Assembly (NCBI GenBank): GCA_963695405.1
Contig: CAVOGJ010000019.1
Coordinates: 248,001-312,000 of the forward strand
Length of the DNA stretch: 64,000 nucleotides
Direction of reading: 5' to 3'
Source: CAVOGJ01 sp963695405
Lineage (GTDB): Bacteria; Planctomycetota; Planctomycetia; Pirellulales; Pirellulaceae
Position 1 is the stretch's first letter, and every line of letters starts with the position of its first letter. Below are positions 27,509 through 37,078 of the stretch, one piece after another. Made by a program: the position numbers and the translations under genes. The notes below the pieces were generated by a model that saw only the letters and a program-made list of their open reading frames with translations, searched no databases and was not told where the DNA came from.

Positions 27509-28834
27509 ATGGCACGTTCCCTATCGTCCACATACCTCGACTCGACCTGGCCCCCGGCTGACGCTGAAGTCGAGCTGACCCCGATGGAGCGGTTTTGGCA
27601 GGCGGAGGATGTGCCGGCTAGTTGCCTTTCCTTTTTCCACAGATATCAGCTGGACACAGAAATCAACGAATCGCGGCTGCTGGATGCACTGCGGTGGACG
27701 GCGTGGCGGCATCCATTGCCTTTCTGCCAGTTGCGGACGAATCAAGCGAACCGTGACGTACTGCGAACAAGTTCCTTTGCACTTCGCTCGCTGATCAATT
27801 CACAATCCCCCGAGCCGTATCACTGCTGCCCGAAAATTCGACTGCAACAGGAACCGGGACTGCGATTATGGTATTCTGGCGACACGGTCTGGTTTGAATA
27901 CCATCATTTGTGCGCGGATGGCCGAGGTGCCTTGCAGTTAGAACGTGACTTTCTCCTTCGCTACGGCAATGAAGCGACGCATTCCGAGCCAGCTCCAGAA
28001 TTGTCCGATCAAGCGACTTGGGCAAGGCTACGACAGAGAGGACGTGCACGGATCACGTGGCGGGGAGCGCTGATTCGCTGCACCTGGGGCTGGTGGTATC
28101 TCTGGCGGGGCCTGCACGCGAACGTCTTGCCATTTCCGGGATCGGCCCCATCATCGGCGATGCCAATTGATCTGGCGATTTACAACAATTCGCTTTCCGC
28201 AGCGGCGACCCTTCGCGCCGTTAGCTATGCCCGTGCGGAAAAGGTTTCGCTGAACGACATTGTCCTTGCGGCCGCTGTGATGGAGCTGGCGGCGGGTGTT
28301 CCTTCGTCGCCAAGCGGTAGCGTGAAACAATCGATTCGCATGGTCATTCCCATCGATATGCGCCCCGAACATGGCGACATGACAACGTGCGCTAATCGTA
28401 TGAGCTTTCTCTATCTTGACGTGCCCAAACCGCGTACCAGCAATTCCGCCGACCTGACTGCTTGGATTTCCCGGCGGATGAGGTTCCTCAAAAAGTACAT
28501 GGGGCTTGTCGTCTGGCGGAGTATCCAATTCGGACCTAGGAATCCTGAGCGTTTGCGTCACTACCTCTCTCGCGGTGAGAGTATGCTTAGCTGCTACGTC
28601 AGCAATCTCGGTGTCATTGATGAACTACCCGATTTTGTCCGCGACTTTCAGGCGACACCGACACTGCGACCAAATGATACGCCACTGGCGCTCATGGCTT
28701 ACACCTTCCGCCAAAGACTTCACCTAACCGCTGGTTTCGACCTGTCTCGAATCAAGCCTCCGATTGCTCAGCGTTTCGTGGATCGGATCGTGTCGAGACT
28801 GGGGTCTATTCCGAGCCCCGGGAACTCAGCCTGA
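27509..28834 (+). CDS. Stand-alone condensation-domain-like acyltransferase
   Basis: 441 residues from an ATG at 27509; the ribosome binding site is weak and an ATG at 27470 is an alternative. The chloramphenicol-acetyltransferase-like fold is indicated by HHLCADGRG (132-140), matching the HHxxxDG active-site motif, and by the C-terminal CYVSNLG and the RMVIPIDMRP...ANRMSFLYLDV segment. There are no carrier or adenylation domains, so it is not an NRPS module. Relatives include PapA-type and COG4908 acyltransferases that make esters or amides from acyl donors. Substrates are unknown. It follows coaX and precedes a secreted BNR-type protein. Confidence 0.75.
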   Translation: MARSLSSTYLDSTWPPADAEVELTPMERFWQAEDVPASCLSFFHRYQLDTEINESRLLDALRWTAWRHPLPFCQLRTNQANRDVLRTSSFALRSLINSQSPEPYHCCPKIRLQQEPGLRLWYSGDTVWFEYHHLCADGRGALQLERDFLLRYGNEATHSEPAPELSDQATWARLRQRGRARITWRGALIRCTWGWWYLWRGLHANVLPFPGSAPSSAMPIDLAIYNNSLSAAATLRAVSYARAEKVSLNDIVLAAAVMELAAGVPSSPSGSVKQSIRMVIPIDMRPEHGDMTTCANRMSFLYLDVPKPRTSNSADLTAWISRRMRFLKKYMGLVVWRSIQFGPRNPERLRHYLSRGESMLSCYVSNLGVIDELPDFVRDFQATPTLRPNDTPLALMAYTFRQRLHLTAGFDLSRIKPPIAQRFVDRIVSRLGSIPSPGNSA

Positions 28835-29020
28835 CTGGAGATTCGGGTGGAACGACGTCCTCACGTGCGAACCACGTTCGCCCCAGCGGGATGCGGTGAC
28901 GCGGCCTGACCGGCCGCCCCCGTGTCGCCAGTAGGCTGGCGTTCCGTTCGCAAGTCGATTCGAGTTACCATGGTGACCGCCCGCTTCGCCTGGACGCTAA
29001 GGAATGGAGTCGCTGAGCCC

Positions 29021-32000
29021 ATGGTCCCCAGGAATGTCGTTCACGATACCCGTCTGGGGTGGTTCCCTGTGGTGATTGTCCTCGCCGTGGTCACCACCTG
29101 CCGCGGCGAACTCACGTCCTGGCCCGCCTCGTTCATCGATGACGCGGACCTCCATGCGGTGACCTTTATCGATGCGAGACACGGCTGGGCGGTCGGCGAT
29201 CGAGGTGCCATCTGGCATACAAGCGATGGGGGACAGCGCTGGGAACGGCAAGCAGCTCCGACAACGGCCTCTTTGCACGGTGTCTCGTTCATCGACGAAC
29301 GTCGAGGCTGGATCGTCGGAGGCGCCGCGATGCCCTACGCGGAACGCGGCTATGGAGTGGTCCTCCGGACGGATGACGGTGGGCTGACCTGGTTGTGGGA
29401 ACGCCGAGTCGAACTTCCCTTTCTCCGCTCGGTTCACTTCGCCAATGAGAAAATTGGCTTCGCAGTTGGGGACGGATCGCCCCTCTTCCCCTCCGGCATA
29501 TACAGCACACACGACTCGGGGCGGACCTGGAATCCAATCGCCGTTCGCGGCAACCACGGGTGGACCGCAGCCGTATTCCAAGATCAGGGTGGCGTTGCCA
29601 TCAGCGGTCAGGGAGACATCGTTACTTTTAATGCGCAGCAAGGCATGCCGGCTGCGGTACCGACGCGTCATGATCGCCTGCGGGCCATCGCCTCACAGGA
29701 TCGACAAACCCTCTGGGCGGTAGGCGATGGTAGCCGACTCTGGAGGTCGGTCGATGGTGGTCATACATGGCAAGACGAATCGCTGCGGCTGGATACCTGG
29801 CGAGGCCTCGATTTGCGCGCCATTGCGTGCCACGGTTCGGACGTCTGGATCGCAGGTGCAATCGGCCCTCGGCTACTGCATTCACCCGATGCCGGACAGA
29901 CCTGGCAGGCCGTTGCGATCGACATTTCCGCGCCGATTTCTGCGATGACGTTTGTCAATGCGACGGACGGTTGGGCGGTCGGCCAGCTGGGCTGTGTTCT
30001 TGTCACGCATGACGGCGGCCAAAACTGGGAAGTCGCCAGAGGTCGAGGACGACGAATCGCGCTTTTGGGTATTTTCGCCACCGCGGACGACGTCCCGTGG
30101 ACGGCGTTCGCCCAGGCGAGCTGCGTCTACGACGCACGTTGTCGCCTGGTGGTCCTCGAGCAGGGTGCGGATCCCCCTTTCTGCCTGCCATTTGCCGAAC
30201 GCTTGCAACAGTCAGCCCTGCAATGTGGCGTAAGTAATGCCCATACCTGGAACGAGTTTCCCATCGGTGATTCCCGTGTGGGTATTGACGGAGGCGTGAT
30301 TGCCGAGCACTGGCGGCAGCTGCATCGGTCGTGGGGCGAATCGATCGTCGGCGTCGATCGGTTGCGACAGCGGATTCGACACGAACTGGAAGTCTGGCAA
30401 CCTGATGTCGTCCTTACCGGACAGTTACCGGTTTCCAGCGCGAAACAGCGTGAGGCGGATATCCGGCGACTGATGCAGATCGTGATTCAGGACGAGGCGC
30501 GACAAGCCAACCGCCGCGTATTACAAACCTGTCCCGAACCCTCGCCGACGAGCATCAACGTGGCGGCTTCCGAACTTTCGCTCTCGCTTGGCACTTCCGT
30601 GGGACAGATCGCCGCAGTAGCCGCCTCGTATCTCGAGGATCGCCCGCGGAAGATACCGCCGCTGACAACGATCGAGGCTTTGGTGGGTGGCGGCGGCGGA
30701 ACGAAGGTCCTCGCCGGCATCGCGAACGAACCCGGCGGACCAGCCCGACGCTCCCCATCTCCGGCTGCCATGGAGGACTGGCACCAGTTGCAGCAACGAA
30801 CGCAACAATACGTGCATGCCGAAGCGCTTATCGAACAAGCCGCGCAAGCGCCGATCAGTCGGCTGCCTGGCAAGCGCAAATCGAATCTATGATCGCCGGA
30901 CTGGGGCGAGACGAAGCGGCTCGTCTGCTCTACGCCACCAGTCACGGACATCTGCGATTTGGGAACTGGGATGCTGCCCTCCAGTCACTGAGCGCGCTGG
31001 TGCAACGCGATCCGCATTCTCAGCTGGGCCGCGTGGCGACGGTCGATGCGGTTCGCATCGTTTGCAGTGGCGAAGCCGTTCATCTGCGACGCAAACGAAC
31101 GCAGAGGTCTACCAGCCCAGCAGAGAGCAAGTCGCCGGTGGCCCAGGCTACGCACGACATTGCCGCATCCCGCGACGCGCGCACCATTTCCATCGACGAA
31201 TTGGTAAAGACGGGCCCGACGATCGAGCAACAGCTGCAGGCGGTCCAGGCGATGCCCCCATACGTTGGTGGTGGGGAAGCGGCCGATTTATGGGACGTCG
31301 GCTATTGGTCGGAACAACTCGATCCCACGATCCGCGCCCAACCCGAGGTCACGTTCGCGATCGAGGCGAACCGCCGCCGCACGCGACGACCGGGTATTCG
31401 ACAACAGGCAGTCTATAAGCGGTTGGCCCGCACGGCCCTCACACAGGCCTGGCGCGTCAGTGCCTCGGCGGAACTTGCGCTGTTACAGCCGGAACGCGAG
31501 ATTCTCAAGTCGACACAGGTCTTGCAGTCTGGTCAACGCCCCCAACTCGACGGGCAGCTGGACGACGTGGTGTGGCAGCGCACCGTGGCCATCCACCTGG
31601 AGAACCATCGCGACAATTTTCTCGAGCCCGCATCGCAAGCCTGGGTGAAACTCGCTTGTGACACGGAGTATCTCTACCTGGCCATGTTCGTCGGCCGCGA
31701 ACCGTCACTCGCCTACCCGTCAAACTCGACAACACGACAGCGAGACACGCAGCTTGATCAGCATGACCGCATTGAGTTGCAGATCGATATCGATCGAGAT
31801 TATGCCACGGCCTGGGAAATGACGATCGACCATCGCGGCTGGGCCAACGAACGATTGCTGCAGAACGAATCGTGGAATCCGACCTGGTATATCGCGGCGG
31901 CCCCCGACGATCCGGAACGCGACCATTGGGTGGTCGAAGCGGCCGTTCCCTGGTCGGCCCTCAGCGAGACCCTCCCTTCTGCCGCCGACCCGTGGTGCGT

Positions 32001-32097
32001 GACCATTTCCCGCGTGATTCCCGGCGTCGGCCGACAGACGTGGCCGGCCGATGCCGACGATTTATCGAGCGCCGCTTTCATTTGGTGCGGCGATTAA
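29021..32097 (+). CDS. Exported Ycf48/BNR-propeller protein with C-terminal CBM9-like domain, one frame break
   Basis: The start is taken at the Met before a signal sequence (WFPVVIVLAVVTTCRG); upstream in-frame ATG/GTG codons exist. The first ~350 residues form repeated HGWAVGDRGAIWHTSDGGQRWE-type units (sialidase/Ycf48 propeller). A middle region (ALLGIFATADDVPWTAFAQ, EVWQPDVVLTGQ) faintly recalls PIG-L deacetylases but lacks the HPDD ligands. The first open frame ends at 30892. A second starts with an ATGA overlap at 30889, but it also reads backwards smoothly as ASADQSAAWQAQIES, so a one-base frame break near 30842 within one ~1,020-residue protein is more likely. The C-terminus (LDGQLDDVVWQ...DRIELQIDIDRD) is CBM9/DOMON-like. 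Confidence 0.7.
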
Positions 32098-32142
32098 AGA
32101 TCAACCGCAATTTGGGATGGGATGGCGTTCAGACGCAGCGCA

Positions 32143-32904
32143 TTAGCCTTCGGTTGCCGTTTGCAACCAGGCCAGTGCGGCAAGATACTCCCTGGATGCC
32201 TCGGCTCCCAAAGGCTGCATATGATCCGCACTCGGAGCGTGGACGATACGTTTCGGTCCCCCGTAGGCGGCCATCAATTCGTCCTGGCATTCTGGCGGCA
32301 CAATGCGGTCCTTCCGCGACGAGATGAACAAGGCGGGAACTTCGCTGCGACAGGCCGCCGACAACGTGTCCATCTGCTGTTCCGCCTGAGTCGCAAACCA
32401 ACCGGCGAGCCTGGGGGCGAATCGATAACGAGTACGGATGACGGCGGGCAGGTGCGGAGAGTCCCGTACAATGATTCCTCGGCAGGGGGATTCCGAGGCC
32501 AGTTGCAGGGCAACGGCACCTCCCAGGCTGTTACCCATCAGCAGCGGAACTTGGCCCGGATGCCGTCGCTGGTACCAGGCATAGAGGGCTCGAGCCGTTG
32601 CCAGGTGCCCGGCGAGCGACGCGCGACCGGGACTGCTGCCGTAGCCCGGCGGATTGGCGACATAGATGCGGCCGCTGGTTGCCGACCAGGCATCGAAGGG
32701 ATGCTCGGTCAAGTTTTCCGCCCGACCCGACGAGCCTACAAACTTCAAGACGTGCCATTCCGGCCCGTCTCGTTCGACCGCAAGCGCGAACAGATCAACC
32801 GTGCATTCGGCGACGGATAGTCGTTCCCGACAGAGTCCGTCCGTCTCAATCGGATATCTTGTCGGCCGCAAGGAAATCCGATCGAGTAACCTGGGGATCA
32901 TCAT
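32143..32904 (-). CDS. Alpha/beta hydrolase
   Basis: 253 residues. The nucleophile elbow GNSLGG places Ser126; Asp199 (SRKDRIVP) and His228 (SADHMQP) complete a typical triad. ANPPGYGSSPG before the elbow is characteristic of serine hydrolases with a cap region. There is no signal peptide, so it is probably cytosolic. The substrate is not predictable. It is convergent with the BNR protein gene and lies downstream of metG on the same strand, separated by about 110 bp. Confidence 0.85.
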   Translation of the reverse strand: MMIPRLLDRISLRPTRYPIETDGLCRERLSVAECTVDLFALAVERDGPEWHVLKFVGSSGRAENLTEHPFDAWSATSGRIYVANPPGYGSSPGRASLAGHLATARALYAWYQRRHPGQVPLLMGNSLGGAVALQLASESPCRGIIVRDSPHLPAVIRTRYRFAPRLAGWFATQAEQQMDTLSAACRSEVPALFISSRKDRIVPPECQDELMAAYGGPKRIVHAPSADHMQPLGAEASREYLAALAWLQTATEG

Positions 32905-33016
32905 GGCATAACTCTATTGAAATCCGGCCCACTCGGGTCCGTGGCACGCCACCAACTTCATACCGTGCGTGCGACGGATGCGGCCGCGCGCGAGTCGCCC
33001 ACCAACTGATGGTGCA

Positions 33017-35038
33017 TTATTGCACCCGCTGTCCGGGCCGAGCGCCATCGTCGGGCGACAGCAGAAAGATATCTTGGCCCCCAGGTCCGGCGGCGATCAC
33101 CATCCCTTCACTGACTCCGAACTTCATTTTCCGCGAAGCGAGGTTGGCCACAACGACGACTTTACGACCCACAAGCGTGCTCGGAGCGTAGGCCGACTTA
33201 ATACCAGCGAAGACGGTACGCGTGCTCCCGGCCCCCAGGCAGACGGTAAGCTTGAGGAGCTTACTCGCTTGCGGTACATCCTCCGCCGCCACAATCTCGG
33301 CAACTCGCAGGTCGACCTTGACAAAGTCGTCGATGGTAATCTCCGCCGCCAATGGCGGATCGTCATCGACAGCCGGTGCGGCGGACGTCATGGGTACCGC
33401 CGTTTCCGACTCGCGGCTATCTTCGATCATGGCGGCGACTTTCTTGTCGTCAACGCGCTGAAGTAAATGCACGAACTTGGCGACCGGCACGCCCACCAGA
33501 GGCGTTTGGGATTGTGCCCAGGAGGTAAGCGGCTCGCCTAATAGCCGTCCCGCATGGTCGGCCAGACGCGGAAGGACAGGCGCCAGATAAATCGCCAGTT
33601 GCCTGAATAAGTTGAGGGCCACCGTGCAGACATCTTGCAATTGTTGCGATTGGGCAGGGTCCTTCTTCAACTGCCAAGGGGCCTGGTTCTCGACGTACGG
33701 ATTGGCCGCATCGGCCAATTCCATGATTAACCGCATCGCGCGATTATAGTCACACTGTTCGTAGGCTTCGGCGATCTCATCACCGGCGCTCGCGCCGGCC
33801 GCAAACAGGCCGCCGTCGTCCGGATACTTTGCGGATAGTCCACTGGCAGCGACAAACTTTGCCGTACGGCTCGCCAAATTGACAACCTTCCCCACCAGGT
33901 CCGCGTTGATCTTGAGTACGAATTCATCGAGCGACAGATCGAGATCGTCCAGCCGCGGACCCAGCTTGGACGCGATGTAGTAACGCAGATAGGAAGGATC
34001 CAGGTGTACGAGATAAGTCGACGCCTTGACGAAGGTCCCTTTGCTTTTCGACATCTTCTCACCGCCCACGGTCAAAAAGCCATGAATGTGAATTTTTGTC
34101 GGGAGCTGGTAACCGGCAATCTTCAGCATCGCCGGCCAGAAAAGCGTATGGAAATACGTTATGTCCTTGCCAATGAAATGGTGAATCTCCGTGTCGGCGC
34201 TGCGCCACCAATCGTCCAACTGCTCACCGCGGGCAGCGCACCACTCGGACGTGGACGCAATGTAGCCGATGGGCGCGTCGAACCAGACATACCAATAGTT
34301 GCCCGGGCTATCGGGGATTTCGAAACCAAAGTACGGCGCAGGTCGCGAAATATCCCAATCCCGCAACGGTTCACCTAAAAAATGCCCCTTCAGGTAATTG
34401 GCGATTTCATTCTGCAGGTGATTGCCACTCTGGGTCCATTCGTCAAGGAACGGATGCAGCTTCTCTAGTTCGACGAACAGGTGCTGCGCCTCGCGAATTT
34501 CTGGTGTTGTTCCTGAGAGCACGCTTACTGGGTCGATGAGGTCCACAGGGCTGTAGGTGTGGCCGCATTCGCAGCTATCGCCGGGCTGGTTCGTGCGGCG
34601 ACACTTCGGACACGTGCCACGGACGAACCGATCCGCCAAGAATGTGCCTTGTTCAATGTCATAAAGCTGCTGAATGGGCCGCTCGGTAACCAGCTTGGCA
34701 TCTCGCAATGCCTGCCAGAACTCACCGCAAATCCGCCGATTGACCTCGCTATTCGTGCTGCCGTAATGATCAAAGGCAATGTCGAACGCCTCGAAGTCCC
34801 GCAGATGGGCCTCTCGCATTTCCGCAATCAACACCTCTTCGCTGCGACCTTCCTGCCGCGCTCGAATCATGATCGCCGTCCCATGCGTATCGTCGGCGCA
34901 GATATAGATCACGCGATGCCCTCGCAGGCGCTGAAAACGAACCCAAATGTCGGTTTGGACATACTCGACCAAGTGGCCGATGTGGATGGGTCCATTGGCA
35001 TAGGGCAAGGCGGCGGTAACGAGAATGCGTCTGGGCAT
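33017..35038 (-). CDS. metG: Methionyl-tRNA synthetase
   Basis: 673 residues from the ATG at 35036-35038; the frame is open to 35113 without family sequence. Signatures: HIGH in NGPIHIGHL (19-22), zinc-binding CPKC...CEC (about 143-158) and KMSKS at about 328. A C-terminal tRNA-binding OB domain (VKVDLRVAEIVAAEDVP to LASRKMKFGVSEGM) is joined by a linker around residue 540. The enzyme charges tRNA-Met with methionine. The form with a zinc knuckle and C-terminal dimerisation/tRNA-binding domain is common in bacteria. Confidence 0.96.
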   Translation of the reverse strand: MPRRILVTAALPYANGPIHIGHLVEYVQTDIWVRFQRLRGHRVIYICADDTHGTAIMIRARQEGRSEEVLIAEMREAHLRDFEAFDIAFDHYGSTNSEVNRRICGEFWQALRDAKLVTERPIQQLYDIEQGTFLADRFVRGTCPKCRRTNQPGDSCECGHTYSPVDLIDPVSVLSGTTPEIREAQHLFVELEKLHPFLDEWTQSGNHLQNEIANYLKGHFLGEPLRDWDISRPAPYFGFEIPDSPGNYWYVWFDAPIGYIASTSEWCAARGEQLDDWWRSADTEIHHFIGKDITYFHTLFWPAMLKIAGYQLPTKIHIHGFLTVGGEKMSKSKGTFVKASTYLVHLDPSYLRYYIASKLGPRLDDLDLSLDEFVLKINADLVGKVVNLASRTAKFVAASGLSAKYPDDGGLFAAGASAGDEIAEAYEQCDYNRAMRLIMELADAANPYVENQAPWQLKKDPAQSQQLQDVCTVALNLFRQLAIYLAPVLPRLADHAGRLLGEPLTSWAQSQTPLVGVPVAKFVHLLQRVDDKKVAAMIEDSRESETAVPMTSAAPAVDDDPPLAAEITIDDFVKVDLRVAEIVAAEDVPQASKLLKLTVCLGAGSTRTVFAGIKSAYAPSTLVGRKVVVVANLASRKMKFGVSEGMVIAAGPGGQDIFLLSPDDGARPGQRVQ

Positions 35039-35521
35039 CGATGCAATTTGGGTTGGAAGAATGCAAATCGAGAGGGAATCAAATTTCCGCTCGACGGCCA
35101 CCGACAGCGTCAATTGTCATTGGAGCCACCCAGCTGAGCCCTAGAATATGCCAAATTCACTCGTACATGACGAGTCGCCCTCACCAGAGAACCCCTCCGC
35201 ATCGGGCGGCCGAGCCGGGGAGCGGCCGCTTCTCGCTGAGCGATCCGGCTTCGAAGGAGCCGCCCCAGACGATGCGAAAACCACTCGACGGGAAGGCTTT
35301 TTCACAATTCTTCATTTCGGGCTTGCCCGACTTCGTCGATTGCGATCAAAGTCCCGGCCGCGCAAATGCGTTCGCCGAATGGTTGATCAAGGACGATCTC
35401 ACCGAGGCGGACCCGAGCATTTGCTGCACCTACGAGGGCGTCGGCGTTGCGGCGCGCTCACGATTCGACACCGACGTCGCGGTAACGATTCGTTTTACAG
35501 GGCTTTCCAGGGAGGGATGCC
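35039..35521. other. Gap upstream of metG and the thioredoxin-protease gene
   Basis: About 480 bp between divergent genes. Plus-strand open frames cover it (35148-35627, 35041-35697) but show no family resemblance and run out of frame into the next gene. An unrecognised short gene beginning near 35272 cannot be excluded. GGGAGGG before 35522 is the ribosome binding site of the next gene. Confidence 0.35.
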
Positions 35522-37045
35522 GTGGTTCCAGCAAGTTCACTCGTCTTATTTGCCGTTCTGGCTGTCGGCCAACCGGCCGAAATTTGGGAATTCACCGCGC
35601 CTTGGTGCGGCAGTTGCCGAGAAATGAAGCCCATCGTTGCCGAAATGAAACGGGCAGGGGCACCCATCCGCGAACTTATCTTCGATCAGCATCGTGACCT
35701 GGCGCAACAAGCCGGCGTCACTGCTCTGCCCACCTTTCTGCTCGTGGCCGATGGCCAAATCATTGACCGCTTCGTGGGCAGCATGGGACGGCAGCAGCTG
35801 GCCGAGCTTGTTGCTCGGGCGGAACAGCCAGGCAACGATGGATCGGTCGTGCGAGGTCAGGCTCCGCCGCCGCAATCCGGGCTGTCCGGACGGTTGCGCA
35901 ATTTCGCCCAACGTCGTCGATCAGCGACTTGCGAACTCTGTGGTGGTGATGCGAAGCAGTGCCGATGTGCAAACGCGGAGACTTCCGCCATGGATTTGTC
36001 TTCGGCAGGTCCGATACAAGTGGACTACGAGCCGAGCGCTCCGGCGGCCACTCCCCCCGTCTCGTCACTCACAGCCGGCACACCAGCTGCCGGCCCCGAC
36101 CGTTCGGACGATGTGGTCGCGCGGGCGATCCAAGCGACCGTTCGCCTGAGAATCGAGGATGAACGCGGTGTCTCGCTAGGTACTGGAACAATTATCGATG
36201 TTCACGGCGACGAGGCCTTGGTGCTGACCTGCGGGCATATCTTTCGTGACTCGGCAGGCGGGGGCCAAATCCGCTGCGATCTGTTCAACGGGTCGGGGCG
36301 AGCTGACATCGCGGGAAAACTGATTGGCTATGATCTGCGGCGTGACGTGGGACTCGTCAGTCTACGTCCAGGCATCGACGTCCCTGTGATCCCGGTCGGT
36401 AACGCCGGCAGCACCTCAGCGCCTGGCGATCCGGTCTTCGCGGTAGGTTGCAACCGCGGCGACCAGCCTTCCGTTATTCGCAACCAGATCCTGGCCGTAA
36501 ATCGTTATCATGGTCCGGCCAACCTCGTTGTGGGTGGGCGCCCGATCGACGGCCGCAGTGGAGGTGGCCTGTTTGACGCCAATGGAACGCTTATCGGCGT
36601 ATGCAATGCGGCCGACCAACAGCAGGATGAGGGACTGTATGCGGCTCTGGGGCCAATACACGCCGAACTTGACGCCGCCGGTCTCGGCTTTGTCTATCGT
36701 CAAGCTCCAACACAAGTTGCCGCGAATTCGGCAAGCCCGCAAGGGGCCGCCAATCAAGGCCCCGCGGCAGCGGCGGTGGACGCTCCTCTCGGTTCGGTGA
36801 TGGGACGGAACGCCAGTCAACCCGCTGGATTTGGCAATGAGGCGGAAGTGATTTGCATTGTGCGACCTCGCCATGCCAACGCCGGGCTGGGGCAAGCCTA
36901 TGTGTTGGAACAACCATCTCAGGATTTGCTCAACCAACTTTCTCAAGAGATGTCGCGGCGCGGTGCCCATGTACAAACCAAACACCGTGAGGAACATACG
37001 GTGAAGGCGCCAGTCGTGAGCTCCAGTGCCGAGGGTTGGCACTAA
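35522..37045 (+). CDS. Exported thioredoxin / trypsin-like serine protease fusion
   Basis: 507 residues from a GTG with GGGAGGG upstream. Order: a short signal sequence (1-17); a thioredoxin domain with WCGSC (28-32) and ALPTFLLVADG (about 68-78); a basic linker with a small Cys cluster (CELCGGDAKQCRC, 137-149) that could bind a metal; a Pro/Ala linker; a trypsin-like domain with His239 (LTCGHIF), Asp275 (RRDVGLV) and Ser346 (DGRSGGGLF); and a ~110-residue tail. All triad residues are present. An envelope protease guided or gated by a thiol domain is plausible, for example a redox-sensing quality-control factor. I recall this pairing in planctomycetes but know of no experimental function. Confidence 0.85.
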   Translation: MVPASSLVLFAVLAVGQPAEIWEFTAPWCGSCREMKPIVAEMKRAGAPIRELIFDQHRDLAQQAGVTALPTFLLVADGQIIDRFVGSMGRQQLAELVARAEQPGNDGSVVRGQAPPPQSGLSGRLRNFAQRRRSATCELCGGDAKQCRCANAETSAMDLSSAGPIQVDYEPSAPAATPPVSSLTAGTPAAGPDRSDDVVARAIQATVRLRIEDERGVSLGTGTIIDVHGDEALVLTCGHIFRDSAGGGQIRCDLFNGSGRADIAGKLIGYDLRRDVGLVSLRPGIDVPVIPVGNAGSTSAPGDPVFAVGCNRGDQPSVIRNQILAVNRYHGPANLVVGGRPIDGRSGGGLFDANGTLIGVCNAADQQQDEGLYAALGPIHAELDAAGLGFVYRQAPTQVAANSASPQGAANQGPAAAAVDAPLGSVMGRNASQPAGFGNEAEVICIVRPRHANAGLGQAYVLEQPSQDLLNQLSQEMSRRGAHVQTKHREEHTVKAPVVSSSAEGWH

Positions 37046-37078
37046 CGCGGATCGCAAATCGTGTTATCATTGCGGACC

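Noticed and set aside
30889..32097. Independent gene starting with an ATGA overlap
   Set aside because: Its frame continues upstream of the ATG as protein-like sequence (ASADQSAAWQAQIES) that joins the preceding protein, so a frame break in one gene is more likely. Polished sequence could reverse this.
35041..35697. 218-codon plus-strand frame between metG and the thioredoxin-protease gene
   Set aside because: It begins inside metG antisense and ends inside the next gene in another frame. The middle part has no recognisable family, though a short gene near 35272 is not fully excluded.
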